From an uncultured Pontibacter sp. (GTDB taxonomy: Bacteria; Bacteroidota; Bacteroidia; Cytophagales; Hymenobacteraceae): 64,000 nucleotides of DNA. A program made the translations under genes and the position numbers. This document shows, piece after piece, positions 44,400 to 53,928 of this stretch (its first letter is position 1; each line of letters begins with the position of its first letter). A model generated the notes under the pieces. That model did no database searches. It was not told the DNA's origin and saw only the letters and a program-made list of their open reading frames with translations. The stretch spans positions 62,001-126,000 of the forward strand of contig NZ_CANLZM010000003.1 of the NCBI RefSeq assembly GCF_947495565.1, read 5' to 3'.

Positions 44400-45440
44400 A
44401 TGAAGCACTCTTACTTATTATACTTTCTGACTCCGCTTCTGCTTCTGCAGGCCTGCAAGCCGGAGCCGCCTCAAGCAAGTGCCTCAACCTCTGAGGCTGT
44501 CGAGAAAATGCAGGTTCTAAAACTAACCGCCCGCACCACCCGGGAAGTCTTCTATGAGCAACTTCCCTCCGCCTCGGGGCTGGAGTATGTGAAGGGTAGG
44601 TTTTATGTGCTCGGGGATGATTCGCCTTACCTTTTTCAGCTGAATGATAAGTATGAATTAGTTAACCGCACGCCCTTGTTTGATACCTCAGGCGTAGTGA
44701 ACGGCCGTATTCCTAAAGCTGTAAAGCCTGATTTGGAAAGTATGGCTGCCTTTACCTATGGACGTGATAATATGCTGCTCCTGCTTGGTTCAGGCGCCAG
44801 CAAAGCCCGAAATAAAGGTTATCTGGTTAATCTTTCTGAAGAGATGGAAGTGCAGGAGCTGGATATGGGCCGATTCTATACCTTCCTGAAGCAGGTGCTG
44901 CGGCTGGAGAGCGAAGGCCATCTAAACCTGGAAGGGTTTGCCACCGACCAGGTTTATACTTATTTGCTGCAGCGCCCGCTCGGAGCTGGCGGCAACACAT
45001 TGCTGCGTTTTAACACAGATGCCTTCAAGGATTTTATACTTGGCAGAGCCGATATGCCTGCGGTGGCTGTCTATCATTTTGAGCTTCCAAAGCTGGAGCA
45101 GCTGCCATCAGGTTTTTCCGGGGCATTTGCTATGGGAGGCAAATTGTTCTTTACCGCTTCGGTAGAGGAAACTCCGAATGCGATTGAAGACGGCGAAGTG
45201 CTAGGCAGCTTTCTTGGCATGATTGACCTGAGTACGTTGCCTTATGCTTCTGATGCGGCAAATCCTTTGCAGGTGCCAGTGGTGCAGCTGCAGCAAAAGG
45301 ATGGTACAGGTTATAGCGGTAAAGCAGAGTCGTTGGTGGTAATGGCAGGAAAGGAGCCGAAAAAGTATAAGGTGGTAATTGTCTCAGATGATGATAAAGG
45401 TCATTCTGGCTTGCTGGAAGTAGAGTTGGAGCTAGAGTAA
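44400..45440 (+). CDS. Lipoprotein of unknown function lying inside the nuo operon
   Basis: A 346-residue lipoprotein, with a start at 44400 (an upstream TTG at 44391 is less likely). The lipobox is LLLLQAC. The mature part has repeating strand-turn patterns, such as GLEYVKGRFYVLGDDSPYLF, AFAMGGKLFFTASVEE and KYKVVIVSDDDKGHSGLLEV, suggesting a beta-propeller, and looks like DUF6929. It faces the opposite way to the flanking nuo genes. A hairpin of near-perfect repeats, CAGAAGGCCGGAG / CTCCGGCCTTCTG (45449-45483), sits after its stop. Confidence 0.75.
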   Translation: MKHSYLLYFLTPLLLLQACKPEPPQASASTSEAVEKMQVLKLTARTTREVFYEQLPSASGLEYVKGRFYVLGDDSPYLFQLNDKYELVNRTPLFDTSGVVNGRIPKAVKPDLESMAAFTYGRDNMLLLLGSGASKARNKGYLVNLSEEMEVQELDMGRFYTFLKQVLRLESEGHLNLEGFATDQVYTYLLQRPLGAGGNTLLRFNTDAFKDFILGRADMPAVAVYHFELPKLEQLPSGFSGAFAMGGKLFFTASVEETPNAIEDGEVLGSFLGMIDLSTLPYASDAANPLQVPVVQLQQKDGTGYSGKAESLVVMAGKEPKKYKVVIVSDDDKGHSGLLEVELELE

Positions 45441-45492
45441 CAGAAAAGCAGAAGGCCGGAAGTATAAACTCCGGCCTTCTGCTTTTCTGTCT
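45441..45492. terminator. Bidirectional terminator between the lipoprotein gene and nuoJ
   Basis: AGCAGAAGGCCGGA near 45449 pairs with TCCGGCCTTCTGCT ending at 45485, with A and T runs outside. It can end both the lipoprotein transcript and the nuoA-J transcript. Confidence 0.75.
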
Positions 45493-45509
45493 GCAAAGTA
45501 TGATTTCTG

Positions 45510-46028
45510 TTAGAAATGACTTTCGCCTTCTTCTTTTTTACCCAGCATCACGGCTCCTACCATTGCTACTAAAAACAACACAGAAGCTAACTCAAATGGC
45601 AGCAGGTAATCCGTAAACAACACATAGCCTAGGCTTTCTACCATACCCACCTGTGAGTTATAGGTTTCTGGCGTGTAACCCACTACGCTGGCATCTTTAA
45701 GAGCAGAAATCAGCACTATAAATAATAAGCCACCAGCTATGGCACCGGCAAACTTGCTGATTGTAGAGGTTTTTATCTTACTGTCTCCGGCTTTACTCAT
45801 GTTCAGGAACATAATCACGAATAGGAAGAGCACCATGATAGCGCCTGCGTACACAATGATGTTCACTGCTGCCAGGAACTGCGCGTTCAGGAGTACATAA
45901 TGGCCAGAAATAGTAAAGAAAGTGATGATCAGGAACAGTACGCTGTGCACCGGGTTTTTTGATAAAACTACCATCAGGGCGCACAGTAGCGTTAGCGAAG
46001 CAAGGAAATAAAACAGGCTCTCTGTCAT
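45510..46028 (-). CDS. nuoJ: NADH-quinone oxidoreductase subunit J
   Basis: A 172-residue complex I subunit with five helices. The third helix region IIVYAGAIMVLFLFVIMFLN is the conserved broken helix that couples quinone reduction to proton transport. Length is typical for the bacterial subunit. It begins 4 bases after nuoI, and it is the last gene of the first nuo unit. Confidence 0.95.
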   Translation of the reverse strand: MTESLFYFLASLTLLCALMVVLSKNPVHSVLFLIITFFTISGHYVLLNAQFLAAVNIIVYAGAIMVLFLFVIMFLNMSKAGDSKIKTSTISKFAGAIAGGLLFIVLISALKDASVVGYTPETYNSQVGMVESLGYVLFTDYLLPFELASVLFLVAMVGAVMLGKKEEGESHF

Positions 46029-46032
46029 CGGG

Positions 46033-46542
46033 TTATCTCGTTTCAGTGGTTTTCAGTGGCTCAACTAAACGGTCTTTGCCGTAGATAAACTCGTCGCGCT
46101 CAAAGCGGGCTGGGGCAAGCTTATCATCCTGCAGGAAAATGGCTGCTTTCGGGCAAGCCTCTTCGCAAAGGCCGCAAAAAATGCAGCGCAGCATGTTTAC
46201 TTCATACGTAACAGCATACTTCTCCTCACGGTACAGCTGCTCCTCGCCGGCTTTGCGCTCACCGGCTGTCATGGTAATGGCTTCTGCAGGGCAGGCCACG
46301 GCACACAGGCCACAGGCTGTGCAACGCTCAGCTCCATTCTCATCGCGCTTCAGCACGTGCAGGCCTCGCCAGATAGAGCTGCGCTCACGCGTCTGCTCCG
46401 GGTACTGTACGGTTGCTTTCTTTTTGAAGAAGTGCTTTAATGTAATTCCTAGTCCTTGTGCAATTGCAGGAAGGTATGCGCGCTCAGCCAGCGTCATGTC
46501 CTTTTTCTCCACTTGCTTTCTTCTATTTGATAGTGGTTCCAT
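46033..46542 (-). CDS. nuoI: NADH-quinone oxidoreductase subunit I
   Basis: A 169-residue subunit carrying clusters N6a and N6b, which hand electrons to NuoB. Two 4Fe-4S motifs are complete: CTACGLCAVACPAEAI (about 76) and CIFCGLCEEACPKAAI (about 116). An N-terminal amphipathic helix attaches it to the membrane arm. Confidence 0.96.
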   Translation of the reverse strand: MEPLSNRRKQVEKKDMTLAERAYLPAIAQGLGITLKHFFKKKATVQYPEQTRERSSIWRGLHVLKRDENGAERCTACGLCAVACPAEAITMTAGERKAGEEQLYREEKYAVTYEVNMLRCIFCGLCEEACPKAAIFLQDDKLAPARFERDEFIYGKDRLVEPLKTTETR

Positions 46543-46628
46543 CTCTTGTCAGTTTTGATTGTTCTACAGGCATGCGATACATCTTAACGAACTGCCCGCC
46601 TGCAACATTCAAATTTCGGTACTATAGT

Positions 46629-47696
46629 TTAAAATAAATAGTCTTTCAGCAGAATACCGCCGCCTGTCAGCAGGATGTTCAGGATTGCCAACGGAATTAG
46701 GATTTTCCATCCTAGCTTCATCAACTGGTCATATCGGAAACGCGGAAGTGTCCAGCGTACCCACATAAAGAAGAAGATAAACAGGAAGATCTTGACGAAC
46801 ATGAAGCCCACACCCAGTAAAGTTACGATGTTGTTGGCTGTCACAACGCTATCAGTCGCATCTACCAACCAAGCTTCCAACTCAAACATGAACGGGAAGT
46901 TGTAAGCTCCAAAGTATAGCGTTGCCATTACAGAAGACGCTACAAAGATGTTGATGTATTCTGCAAACAGGTACATGCCCAGTTTCATGGAGCCATACTC
47001 TGTGTGATAACCGCCAATCAGTTCGGCCTCAGACTCCGGTAAGTCAAACGGGGTACGGTTCGTTTCGGCAAAGGCGCATACCAAAAAGATAAGAAAGCCC
47101 AACGGCTGATACCAGATGTTCCAGTTAAAGCCTGCCTGCTGTGCCGCAATCTCACGCAGCGACAAAGAGCCTGTCATCATCAGCACCGCAATCAGCGAAA
47201 GGCCCATGGCAATTTCGTAACTGATGTTTTGCGATGCAGCCCGAATGGCACCCAGCAAAGAGAACTTGTTGTTAGAAGCCCAGCCACCAATCATCAGACC
47301 ATAAACGCCCAGCGATACCACACCAAAAATGTAGAGCACGCCAATGTTTACCTCTATCGCCTGTAAGTATATTTCGCGGCCATCCACTAAAAGCATGTCG
47401 CCATATGGAATTACCGCACTAGACATTGTTGCCACGAGCATGGCTATGCCTGGACCAAGTATAAAAAGCGCTTTGTTGGCTCTGGCAGGTATAAAATCCT
47501 CTTTAAAGAACAGTTTACCGGCATCGGCCAGCGGCTGCAGCAAACCAGCAGGACCAGCGCGGTTCGGTCCCACGCGGTCCTGTATAAAGGCTGCTATCTT
47601 ACGCTCAAAGTAAGTCGAGTAAGTGGCTATCAGCAGGGTGATGCCGAAGATAACCAGAATGTAAATCGCTTTGTATAATAGGTCTACAGACTCCAT
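46629..47696 (-). CDS. nuoH: NADH-quinone oxidoreductase subunit H
   Basis: A 355-residue membrane subunit forming much of the quinone chamber. Conserved parts include YFERKIAAFIQDRVGPNRAG (about 27-46), the acidic loop ETNRTPFDLPESEAELIGGY (about 210), and FFMWVRWTLPRFRYDQLM (about 312). The start lies 3 bases after the nuoG stop, so translation is likely coupled. Confidence 0.97.
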   Translation of the reverse strand: MESVDLLYKAIYILVIFGITLLIATYSTYFERKIAAFIQDRVGPNRAGPAGLLQPLADAGKLFFKEDFIPARANKALFILGPGIAMLVATMSSAVIPYGDMLLVDGREIYLQAIEVNIGVLYIFGVVSLGVYGLMIGGWASNNKFSLLGAIRAASQNISYEIAMGLSLIAVLMMTGSLSLREIAAQQAGFNWNIWYQPLGFLIFLVCAFAETNRTPFDLPESEAELIGGYHTEYGSMKLGMYLFAEYINIFVASSVMATLYFGAYNFPFMFELEAWLVDATDSVVTANNIVTLLGVGFMFVKIFLFIFFFMWVRWTLPRFRYDQLMKLGWKILIPLAILNILLTGGGILLKDYLF

Positions 47697-47699
47697 TGC

Positions 47700-48680
47700 T
47701 TATTCCTGTGGCAGGTTTTTCTTGGTGGATGTTGGCAAGTTTGGTACAATCGGCACATTTATAACCGGCAGCTCATAATGGTTAGCCGAAATTACGGAAC
47801 TGCTGTCTATGTGGCGCGGTCCTTCAATGGTCCAGTCCGATACCTCTTTTTTATCGAAGCGGCAGGTGTTGCAGATAAACTCTTCTACCTCGTTGTACTG
47901 GTCTTTGCGGGCTGTTACACGCAGTACTTCCTCGCCGCGCGTCCAAAGCGTTACCTTGCCAGAGCAGGTAGGGCAGTCGCGGTGCGCATCCATTGGTTTT
48001 GTAAACCACACACGGTTTTTAAAGCGCCAGGTCTTGTCTGTCAGGGCTCCTACCGGGCACACGTCGATCACGTTTCCGGAGAAATCGTTGTCGATCACGT
48101 TCTCTATGTAAGTTCCGATTTCGGCAGCATCGCCACGACCTAGCACACCGTGCACACGTTTTGCAGTAATCTGGTCGGCAGTATACACGCAGCGGTAGCA
48201 AAGAATGCAGCGCGTCATGTGCAACTGAATATAAGGGCCTAGGTCTACCTTGTTAAATGTGCGGCGGTCTTCTTCATAACGCTGTGCGCTCACACCGTGC
48301 TCGTAAGAAAGGTCCTGCAGGTTACACTCACCAGCCTGGTCGCAGATAGGGCAATCAAGCGGGTGGTTGATCAGCAGCATCTCTACAATGCCTTTGCGGG
48401 CGTTCAGTACCTCCTCGTTAGTGGTATTTTCTACCACCATGCCGTCCTGCACCTGCGTAATGCACGAGGCAACAAGCTTTGGCATAGGGCGAGTGTCTTT
48501 AGCTGAGCCTTGTGTTACCTTAACCAAGCATACACGGCACTTGCCGCCACTGCCTTTTAATGGGCCGTAATAGCACATGGCAGGAGGCACTACTTTGCCT
48601 CCTATTTTTCTTGCAGCCTGGAGAATGGTAGTTCCGTCTTCTACCTCTATCTCAATGCCGTCAATTGTTACTTTAGCCAT
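47700..48680 (-). CDS. nuoG: NADH-quinone oxidoreductase subunit G, short form
   Basis: A 326-residue subunit with only the N-terminal iron-sulphur part of NuoG. The 2Fe-2S ligands are in PAMCYYGPLKGSGGKCRVC (about 35-51), the HxxxCxxC-type 4Fe-4S region in HPLDCPICDQAGECNLQD (about 105-117), and the next cluster in TRCILCYRCV (about 155). The molybdopterin-like domain of about 500 residues found in other bacteria is missing. It ends with two cysteines in FICNTC and a short tail. Not a frameshift, as the stop is followed directly by nuoH. Confidence 0.93.
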   Translation of the reverse strand: MAKVTIDGIEIEVEDGTTILQAARKIGGKVVPPAMCYYGPLKGSGGKCRVCLVKVTQGSAKDTRPMPKLVASCITQVQDGMVVENTTNEEVLNARKGIVEMLLINHPLDCPICDQAGECNLQDLSYEHGVSAQRYEEDRRTFNKVDLGPYIQLHMTRCILCYRCVYTADQITAKRVHGVLGRGDAAEIGTYIENVIDNDFSGNVIDVCPVGALTDKTWRFKNRVWFTKPMDAHRDCPTCSGKVTLWTRGEEVLRVTARKDQYNEVEEFICNTCRFDKKEVSDWTIEGPRHIDSSSVISANHYELPVINVPIVPNLPTSTKKNLPQE

Positions 48681-48807
48681 TTTATATGATTTGCTCGTTT
48701 GTCGTTGTTCGCTTCTGAATAAAAGCAGGCCAACGAACGATTTTAGCTATACTATTTAATATCTCGCTGCATCTCCTTGGAAGTTGCAGGAAGCATGATT
48801 TTATACT

Positions 48808-50154
48808 TTATGCCGTTACAGCGTCAAGTTGCCCTCTGTACACAGCACCCGGAGCCGTAGCTTCTTTCGGGTTGTTGATGTGCCATTCAAACTCGTGGCG
48901 GAAGTGGCGGATAGCACTTGCCACCGGCCATGCTGCTGCATCACCCAGCGGGCAAATGGTATTACCCTCAATCTGCTTAGACACACTCACCAACAGATCA
49001 ATGTCCTGCTGATGTCCGTGGCCGTATTCGATGCGGTGCAGTACTTTCTCCATCCAGCCAGTACCTTCGCGGCATGGACTACACTGGCCACATGATTCGT
49101 GATGGTAGAAACGGGCATAGTTCCATGTATTACGCACAATGCACTGGTCTTCATCGAACACAATAAAAGCACCAGAGCCCAACATAGAGCCGCTCACAAA
49201 ACCACCGTCAGATAGCGATTCGTAAGACATCAGGCGGTCTTCGCCGGTAGCTGTCTTCAGTATCAGGTTTGCAGGCAGAATTGGTACGGAAGATCCTCCA
49301 GGCACCACAGCCTTTAATTGCTTTCCTTTCCAGATGCCGCCGCAGTACTGGTCAGAGTAGATAAACTCTTCCACAGGCACACCCAGCTCGATCTCGTAAA
49401 CGCCCGGGTTATTGATGTTACCGCTGGCAGAGATGAGTTTGGTACCTGTACTTCTTCCGATACCGATCTTCGCATACTCTGCGCCGGTGTTGTTCACAAT
49501 CCAAGGCACAGAAGCGATTGTTTCCACGTTGTTCACCACAGTAGGAGACTGGAACAGACCCTTCACCGCCGGGAACGGAGGCTTGTTACGCGGGTTACCA
49601 CGCTTGCCTTCCAGCGACTCCAGCAAGGCTGTTTCCTCACCGCAAATGTAGGCACCTCCACCCGGAGCCACGTGCAGGTCTAGGTCGTAGCCTGAGCCAA
49701 GTATGTTTTTGCCCAGCAAACCGGCAGCGTACGCCTCAGCGATCGCTTTCTCCAGGATGCGCAGCACAAATAACAGCTCACCACGGATATAGATATAAGA
49801 GGTATTGGCACCCAGCGCATAGCTTGACGTGATCATACCTTCGATCAGCGCGTGCGGGTTTTTCTCCATGAACCAGCGGTCCTTGAAAGTGCCCGGCTCC
49901 GACTCGTCGGCGTTGCAAACGAGGTAGCGCGGAACACCCTCCGGCTTAGCCAGGAAGCTCCACTTCATACCCGTCGGGAAGCCGGCACCACCACGGCCAC
50001 GCAGGCCCGAAGTCTTCACCTCTTCCACCACCTCTTCCGGAGACATCGTTTTTATGGCTTTCTCCACAGATTTGTAGCCGCCGTGCTTACGATATACTTC
50101 CAGCGTCTCGATGCCGGGAACGTTGATATGCTCAGTTAATATTTTAAGTCCCAT
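48808..50154 (-). CDS. nuoF: NADH-quinone oxidoreductase subunit F
   Basis: A 448-residue subunit that oxidises NADH through FMN and the N3 cluster. NADH/FMN-binding glycine loops are GLRGRGGAGFPTGMKWSF (about 50-67) and GAYICGEETALLESLEGKRG (about 175). The 4Fe-4S ligands are CGQCSPCREG (about 353) with a later cysteine in NTICPLGDAA. Length is normal. The gap of about 127 bases to nuoG is longer than others in the operon. Confidence 0.97.
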   Translation of the reverse strand: MGLKILTEHINVPGIETLEVYRKHGGYKSVEKAIKTMSPEEVVEEVKTSGLRGRGGAGFPTGMKWSFLAKPEGVPRYLVCNADESEPGTFKDRWFMEKNPHALIEGMITSSYALGANTSYIYIRGELLFVLRILEKAIAEAYAAGLLGKNILGSGYDLDLHVAPGGGAYICGEETALLESLEGKRGNPRNKPPFPAVKGLFQSPTVVNNVETIASVPWIVNNTGAEYAKIGIGRSTGTKLISASGNINNPGVYEIELGVPVEEFIYSDQYCGGIWKGKQLKAVVPGGSSVPILPANLILKTATGEDRLMSYESLSDGGFVSGSMLGSGAFIVFDEDQCIVRNTWNYARFYHHESCGQCSPCREGTGWMEKVLHRIEYGHGHQQDIDLLVSVSKQIEGNTICPLGDAAAWPVASAIRHFRHEFEWHINNPKEATAPGAVYRGQLDAVTA

Positions 50155-50289
50155 TGTAGCAGGATATCTATTGTAGCAGCTTTTATACTTTGTCTGCTTA
50201 TACTTTATCTATTTAAAGCCCTTGCAAGTGTTTTCACAAGCAAATAGTTTGTTGCTGTTGGTGAGATCATCAACGGCAACAAGTATAAA

Positions 50290-50823
50290 TTATTTTTTCC
50301 AGACCGGCGTTTCGTGCTCCTTGTTGCGCATCATCTCCAGGAACTGGTCCAGCTTTTCTTCGCTGTCGATGTTCTCGTAGAAAAGCTCACGCACCTGCAG
50401 CATCGGGCCTGTGCCGCAAGAGGCAAGGCACTCCACCGGCTTCAGCGTGAACATGCCGTCGGCAGTGGTTTCGCCTTCCTCAATGTTCAGTTTCTGTTTG
50501 ATCATGTCGATCATCTGGTCGGCGCCACGCAGGCAGCAAGGGCCGGTGCGGCATACTTCCAGCACATGCTTGCCAACCGGCTTTAGGTTGAACATGGTAT
50601 AGAAAGTGGCCACCTCGTATACTTCAATCGACTGTATGTTCAGGATTTCGGCTACTTTGTCCATTACCTCCGGGCTTACCCAGCCGCCAAACTCCGCCTG
50701 CGCAATGTGCAGGATAGGAAGTATAGCAGACTTCTGGCGTCCTTCCGGGTAGTGGCTGATGTAGCGCTGGATCTCAGCCATTGCCTCATCAGAAAACTTT
50801 ACTTCGTTTATTGTCTCTGCCAT
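50290..50823 (-). CDS. nuoE: NADH-quinone oxidoreductase subunit E
   Basis: A 177-residue subunit carrying the N1a 2Fe-2S cluster in a thioredoxin-like fold. The four cysteines are in CRTGPC (x4 spacing, near 85) and CLASC (x3 spacing, near 127). The N-terminal helical bundle is marked by YPEGRQKSAILPILHIAQ. It directly precedes nuoF, its partner in the NADH-binding module. Confidence 0.96.
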   Translation of the reverse strand: MAETINEVKFSDEAMAEIQRYISHYPEGRQKSAILPILHIAQAEFGGWVSPEVMDKVAEILNIQSIEVYEVATFYTMFNLKPVGKHVLEVCRTGPCCLRGADQMIDMIKQKLNIEEGETTADGMFTLKPVECLASCGTGPMLQVRELFYENIDSEEKLDQFLEMMRNKEHETPVWKK

Positions 50824-50882
50824 TTTTCGGTTGTCACTGATCGTTTCTGGCGATCAATGGTAAATGGTAATTGAATCTTTGA

Positions 50883-52127
50883 TTATGCGTCCAGCTCGCC
50901 GGCAATTACGTTCAGGCTGCTTAGCGTCAGGATGGCATCGGCTAGCTGACCGCCTTTGATCATCTCGGTGTAAGCCTGGTAATAGATAAAGCATGGGCGG
51001 CGGAAGTGCAAACGGTAAGGCGTGCGGCCACCATCACTGATGATGTAGAAGCCTAATTCGCCGTTGCCGCCCTCTACGCTGTGGTATACTTCGCCAACCG
51101 GAATATCTGCCTCACCCATCACAATTTTAAAGTGATAGATCAGTGCTTCCATGCTCGTGTACACTTCCTGCTTTGGAGGCAGGTAGTAGTGTGGCGCATC
51201 AGCGTGGTAAGAGCCTTCCGGCAGGTTTTTATACGCCTGCTCAATAATTTTTAAGCTCTGCCATACTTCTTCGTTGCGCACCAGGAAGCGGTCATAGGTA
51301 TCACCCTTCGCGCCAACCGGAATTTCAAACTCGAAGTCCTCGTAAGAAGAGTATGGGTTCATCACGCGCACGTCGTAATCTACGCCGGCGGCACGCAGGT
51401 TAGGGCCGGTAAAGCCGTAGCTCAGCGCACGCTCCGCAGAAATGGCTCCCACATCCGTCGTTCTGTCGATGAAGATACGGTTGCGGGTCAGCATTTTCTC
51501 AAACTCCGCCCATACTTTCGGGAAGCGCTTCAGAAACTCATCAATCATGTGCAGGGCTTTCGGCGAAAGATCGCGCTCCATACCCCCGATGCGGCCCATG
51601 TTCGTTGTTAGACGGGCACCGCATACTTCCTCATAGATATCATAGATGTGCTCACGCTCCTGCATCACGTAAAGGAAACCGGTAAAAGCGCCGGAGTCCA
51701 CACCCAAGATCGAGTTACAGATCAGGTGGTCGGAGATACGGGCCAGCTCCATCATGATAACGCGGATATACTGCGCGCGCTTAGGCACAGTAATGCCTAA
51801 AAGCTTCTCTACCGCCATATGATACCCCATGTTATTGATAGGGGATGAGCAGTAGTTCATGCGGTCAGTCAGCGGCGTGATCTGGTAAAAAGGCCTGCGC
51901 TCGGCAATCTTCTCGAAAGCACGGTGAATGTAGCCGATGGTTGGCACGGCATCCACAATAACCTCCCCATCCATTTGCAGGATGTTCTGGAAGATACCGT
52001 GTGTTGCCGGGTGCGTCGGGCCCAGGTTTAATGTAGTAAGCTGCCGCTCCTCGTGCAGGGCAAGTCCGTGGTCTTTACGGAATTGCTCCAGTTCGGTAAG
52101 CTCGGCGGTTTTATTTTCAGTAGCCAT
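50883..52127 (-). CDS. nuoD: NADH-quinone oxidoreductase subunit D
   Basis: A 414-residue subunit of the quinone-binding site, homologous to the large subunit of nickel-iron hydrogenases but without metal cysteines. LGPTHPATHG (about 32) carries the histidine and nearby residues that contact quinone, and RMNYCSSPINN (about 88) follows. NuoC and NuoD are separate genes here, not fused. Confidence 0.97.
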   Translation of the reverse strand: MATENKTAELTELEQFRKDHGLALHEERQLTTLNLGPTHPATHGIFQNILQMDGEVIVDAVPTIGYIHRAFEKIAERRPFYQITPLTDRMNYCSSPINNMGYHMAVEKLLGITVPKRAQYIRVIMMELARISDHLICNSILGVDSGAFTGFLYVMQEREHIYDIYEEVCGARLTTNMGRIGGMERDLSPKALHMIDEFLKRFPKVWAEFEKMLTRNRIFIDRTTDVGAISAERALSYGFTGPNLRAAGVDYDVRVMNPYSSYEDFEFEIPVGAKGDTYDRFLVRNEEVWQSLKIIEQAYKNLPEGSYHADAPHYYLPPKQEVYTSMEALIYHFKIVMGEADIPVGEVYHSVEGGNGELGFYIISDGGRTPYRLHFRRPCFIYYQAYTEMIKGGQLADAILTLSSLNVIAGELDA

Positions 52128-52178
52128 GATGTTTTCCTTTTGTGTCAGCTATAGTTCTGGTAACTATAAAAAACTGGC

Positions 52179-52685
52179 TTAACGTCCGAAATAAGTATTG
52201 ATCTTATCTTCCCTCGTCTGGTCTTCCAGCGGGTACTGCTTCAGCATCGGGTGGTATTCCATCTCCTCAATGTTGAGAATGCGGGTCAGGTTAGGGTGCC
52301 CGATGAATTTAAACCCGTAAAAGTCGAAGGCCTCACGCTCCATCCAGTTGGCGGTGGCGTAAAGATCCGTCATGGTTGGCATTACCGGGTCCGAAGCAGG
52401 CATAAACACCTTAATGCGGATGCGGTAGTTGTGGCGCAGGCTGTGCAGTTGGTACATCATGCACATTTCCTTATCGCCTTGGCCCGGGAAGTGAATACCG
52501 CACATAGTGGTCAGGAAGCTAATTTGCAGCTCCTTGTCATCGCGCAGGTATTTGATCAGGTTGTGTATCGATTCGCGGTTGGTGGTGATGGTCATGATGC
52601 CATCCGGGTTCATCGCGTCCCAGATGTTTTCTTCCCCAAACTCGCTGATGATCTTGCCGAGTACGTTTTCGTTCGTAAGCTCCAT
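52179..52685 (-). CDS. nuoC: NADH-quinone oxidoreductase subunit C
   Basis: A 168-residue subunit of the peripheral arm. The 30-kDa signature WMEREAFDFYGFKFIGHPNLTRI is at about residue 113-135 (quoted in parts: WMEREAFDFYG and GHPNLTRI). It contacts NuoD and NuoB. The start MELTNENVLGK is 5 bases from the end of nuoB. Confidence 0.94.
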   Translation of the reverse strand: MELTNENVLGKIISEFGEENIWDAMNPDGIMTITTNRESIHNLIKYLRDDKELQISFLTTMCGIHFPGQGDKEMCMMYQLHSLRHNYRIRIKVFMPASDPVMPTMTDLYATANWMEREAFDFYGFKFIGHPNLTRILNIEEMEYHPMLKQYPLEDQTREDKINTYFGR

Positions 52686-52690
52686 GCTGC

Positions 52691-53245
52691 TTATTTAATG
52701 TTGTAAGAGGCTAAGAGTGCCTGATATTCAGGAGAGTCGCGGCGGCGAAGTGATTCGCTTTCCGCCAGTTCCTGCACGCGCATCAGGCCGTCCAGTATCT
52801 GCTCAGGGCGCGGAGGGCAGCCCGGTACATACACATCTACCGGCACCACGCGGTCTATGCCTTGCAGCACAGAGTATGTGTCGAAAATACCGCCCGAAGA
52901 GGCGCAGGCACCCACGGCAATCACCCAGCGCGGCTCGGCCATCTGCTCGTAAACCTGCTTCACCACAGGTCCCATCTTCTTGGCGATGGTGCCCATTACC
53001 ATCAGGATATCAGCCTGACGAGGGGAGAAGCTCGGACGCTCCGAGCCGAAGCGGGAAATATCATAGTTAGAGCCCATGGTAGCCATGTACTCAATACCGC
53101 AGCAGGAGGTGGCAAAAGGCAGTGGCCAAAGCGAGTGCTTACGGGCAAGGCCAATCACTTTCTCTAATGAAGTGGCAAAGAACCCGGCACCGGAAATGCC
53201 ATCAGGAGCCTCCGCCATAGCTATATCTTTATTCGAATCGCTCAT
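52691..53245 (-). CDS. nuoB: NADH-quinone oxidoreductase subunit B
   Basis: A 184-residue subunit carrying the N2 cluster, the last before quinone. The four cysteines are in TSCCGIEYM (two adjacent, about 48), [10 protein letters not shown] (about 112) and [11 protein letters not shown] (about 143). The N-terminus has a family-typical signal of hydrophobic residues, [14 protein letters not shown]. Confidence 0.97.
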   Translation of the reverse strand: MSDSNKDIAMAEAPDGISGAGFFATSLEKVIGLARKHSLWPLPFATSCCGIEYMATMGSNYDISRFGSERPSFSPRQADILMVMGTIAKKMGPVVKQVYEQMAEPRWVIAVGACASSGGIFDTYSVLQGIDRVVPVDVYVPGCPPRPEQILDGLMRVQELAESESLRRRDSPEYQALLASYNIK

Positions 53246-53323
53246 TTCAAGGATAATTTATTTTACATGCAGGCCATAACATGCCTGTAGATGCAACACT
53301 AAAGCGCTGGTTAAAGTTTAATC

Positions 53324-53704
53324 CTATTTCCAGTCCAGGATGCCTTTTTTGATCACGTAGAAGAAGCCGGACATAAGCAGCGTAATGAACGTGAGCATCT
53401 GTAAAAAGCCTGTAATACCCAGTGCTTTAAAGTTTACCGCCCATGGGTACATAAAGATAACCTCCACGTCAAACAGTACAAAAAGGATGGCGGTCATGAA
53501 GTACTTGTAAGAGATAGGCGTACGGGCATCCCCCACAGACTCAATACCGCTTTCCCAGGCTGCGCCTTTTACCTCACTGGTTCTTTTCGGGCCTAGCAGG
53601 TGGGTGAGCACCAGTGCAAAAATTACAAACCCGAGTGCAGCTGCAAACTGAATTATTATAGGCAGGTAATCCGACGGTACATACTGATTTACAGTTGGTT
53701 CCAT
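53324..53704 (-). CDS. nuoA: NADH-quinone oxidoreductase subunit A
   Basis: A 126-residue subunit with three helices. The loop SGIESVGDARTPISYKYFM (about 53-71) contains the conserved region near the quinone entrance, and FVLFDVEVIFMYPWAV (about 77) is the conserved acidic helix. It is the first gene of the operon, with a consensus promoter immediately upstream. Confidence 0.96.
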   Translation of the reverse strand: MEPTVNQYVPSDYLPIIIQFAAALGFVIFALVLTHLLGPKRTSEVKGAAWESGIESVGDARTPISYKYFMTAILFVLFDVEVIFMYPWAVNFKALGITGFLQMLTFITLLMSGFFYVIKKGILDWK

Positions 53705-53735
53705 ATCTCTGTGTCGCTTTCTTAAGATTTGGGAG

Positions 53736-53765
53736 CAAAATTAGGTATAAATAGCCATTAATCAA
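53736..53765 (-). promoter_or_regulatory. Main promoter of the nuo operon
   Basis: On the minus strand TTG (53763-53765), 19 bases, then TAATTTTG (53736-53743), matching the Bacteroidota consensus exactly. Predicted transcription start near 53729, a leader of only about 25 bases. Confidence 0.7.
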
Positions 53766-53928
53766 AAGTATAACTAACCTCTAAAATGCCTTTAAACATA
53801 GTTTAACCCTGAAGATAGCCGCTAACAAAGTTGGAACAGTGGTTTATATTGCTGTAGATAGATATATAAAGTAAAAGGCCACACCCTGTTTGGGTATGGC
53901 CTTCGTGATTTTACTTGCTAAGTATAGC

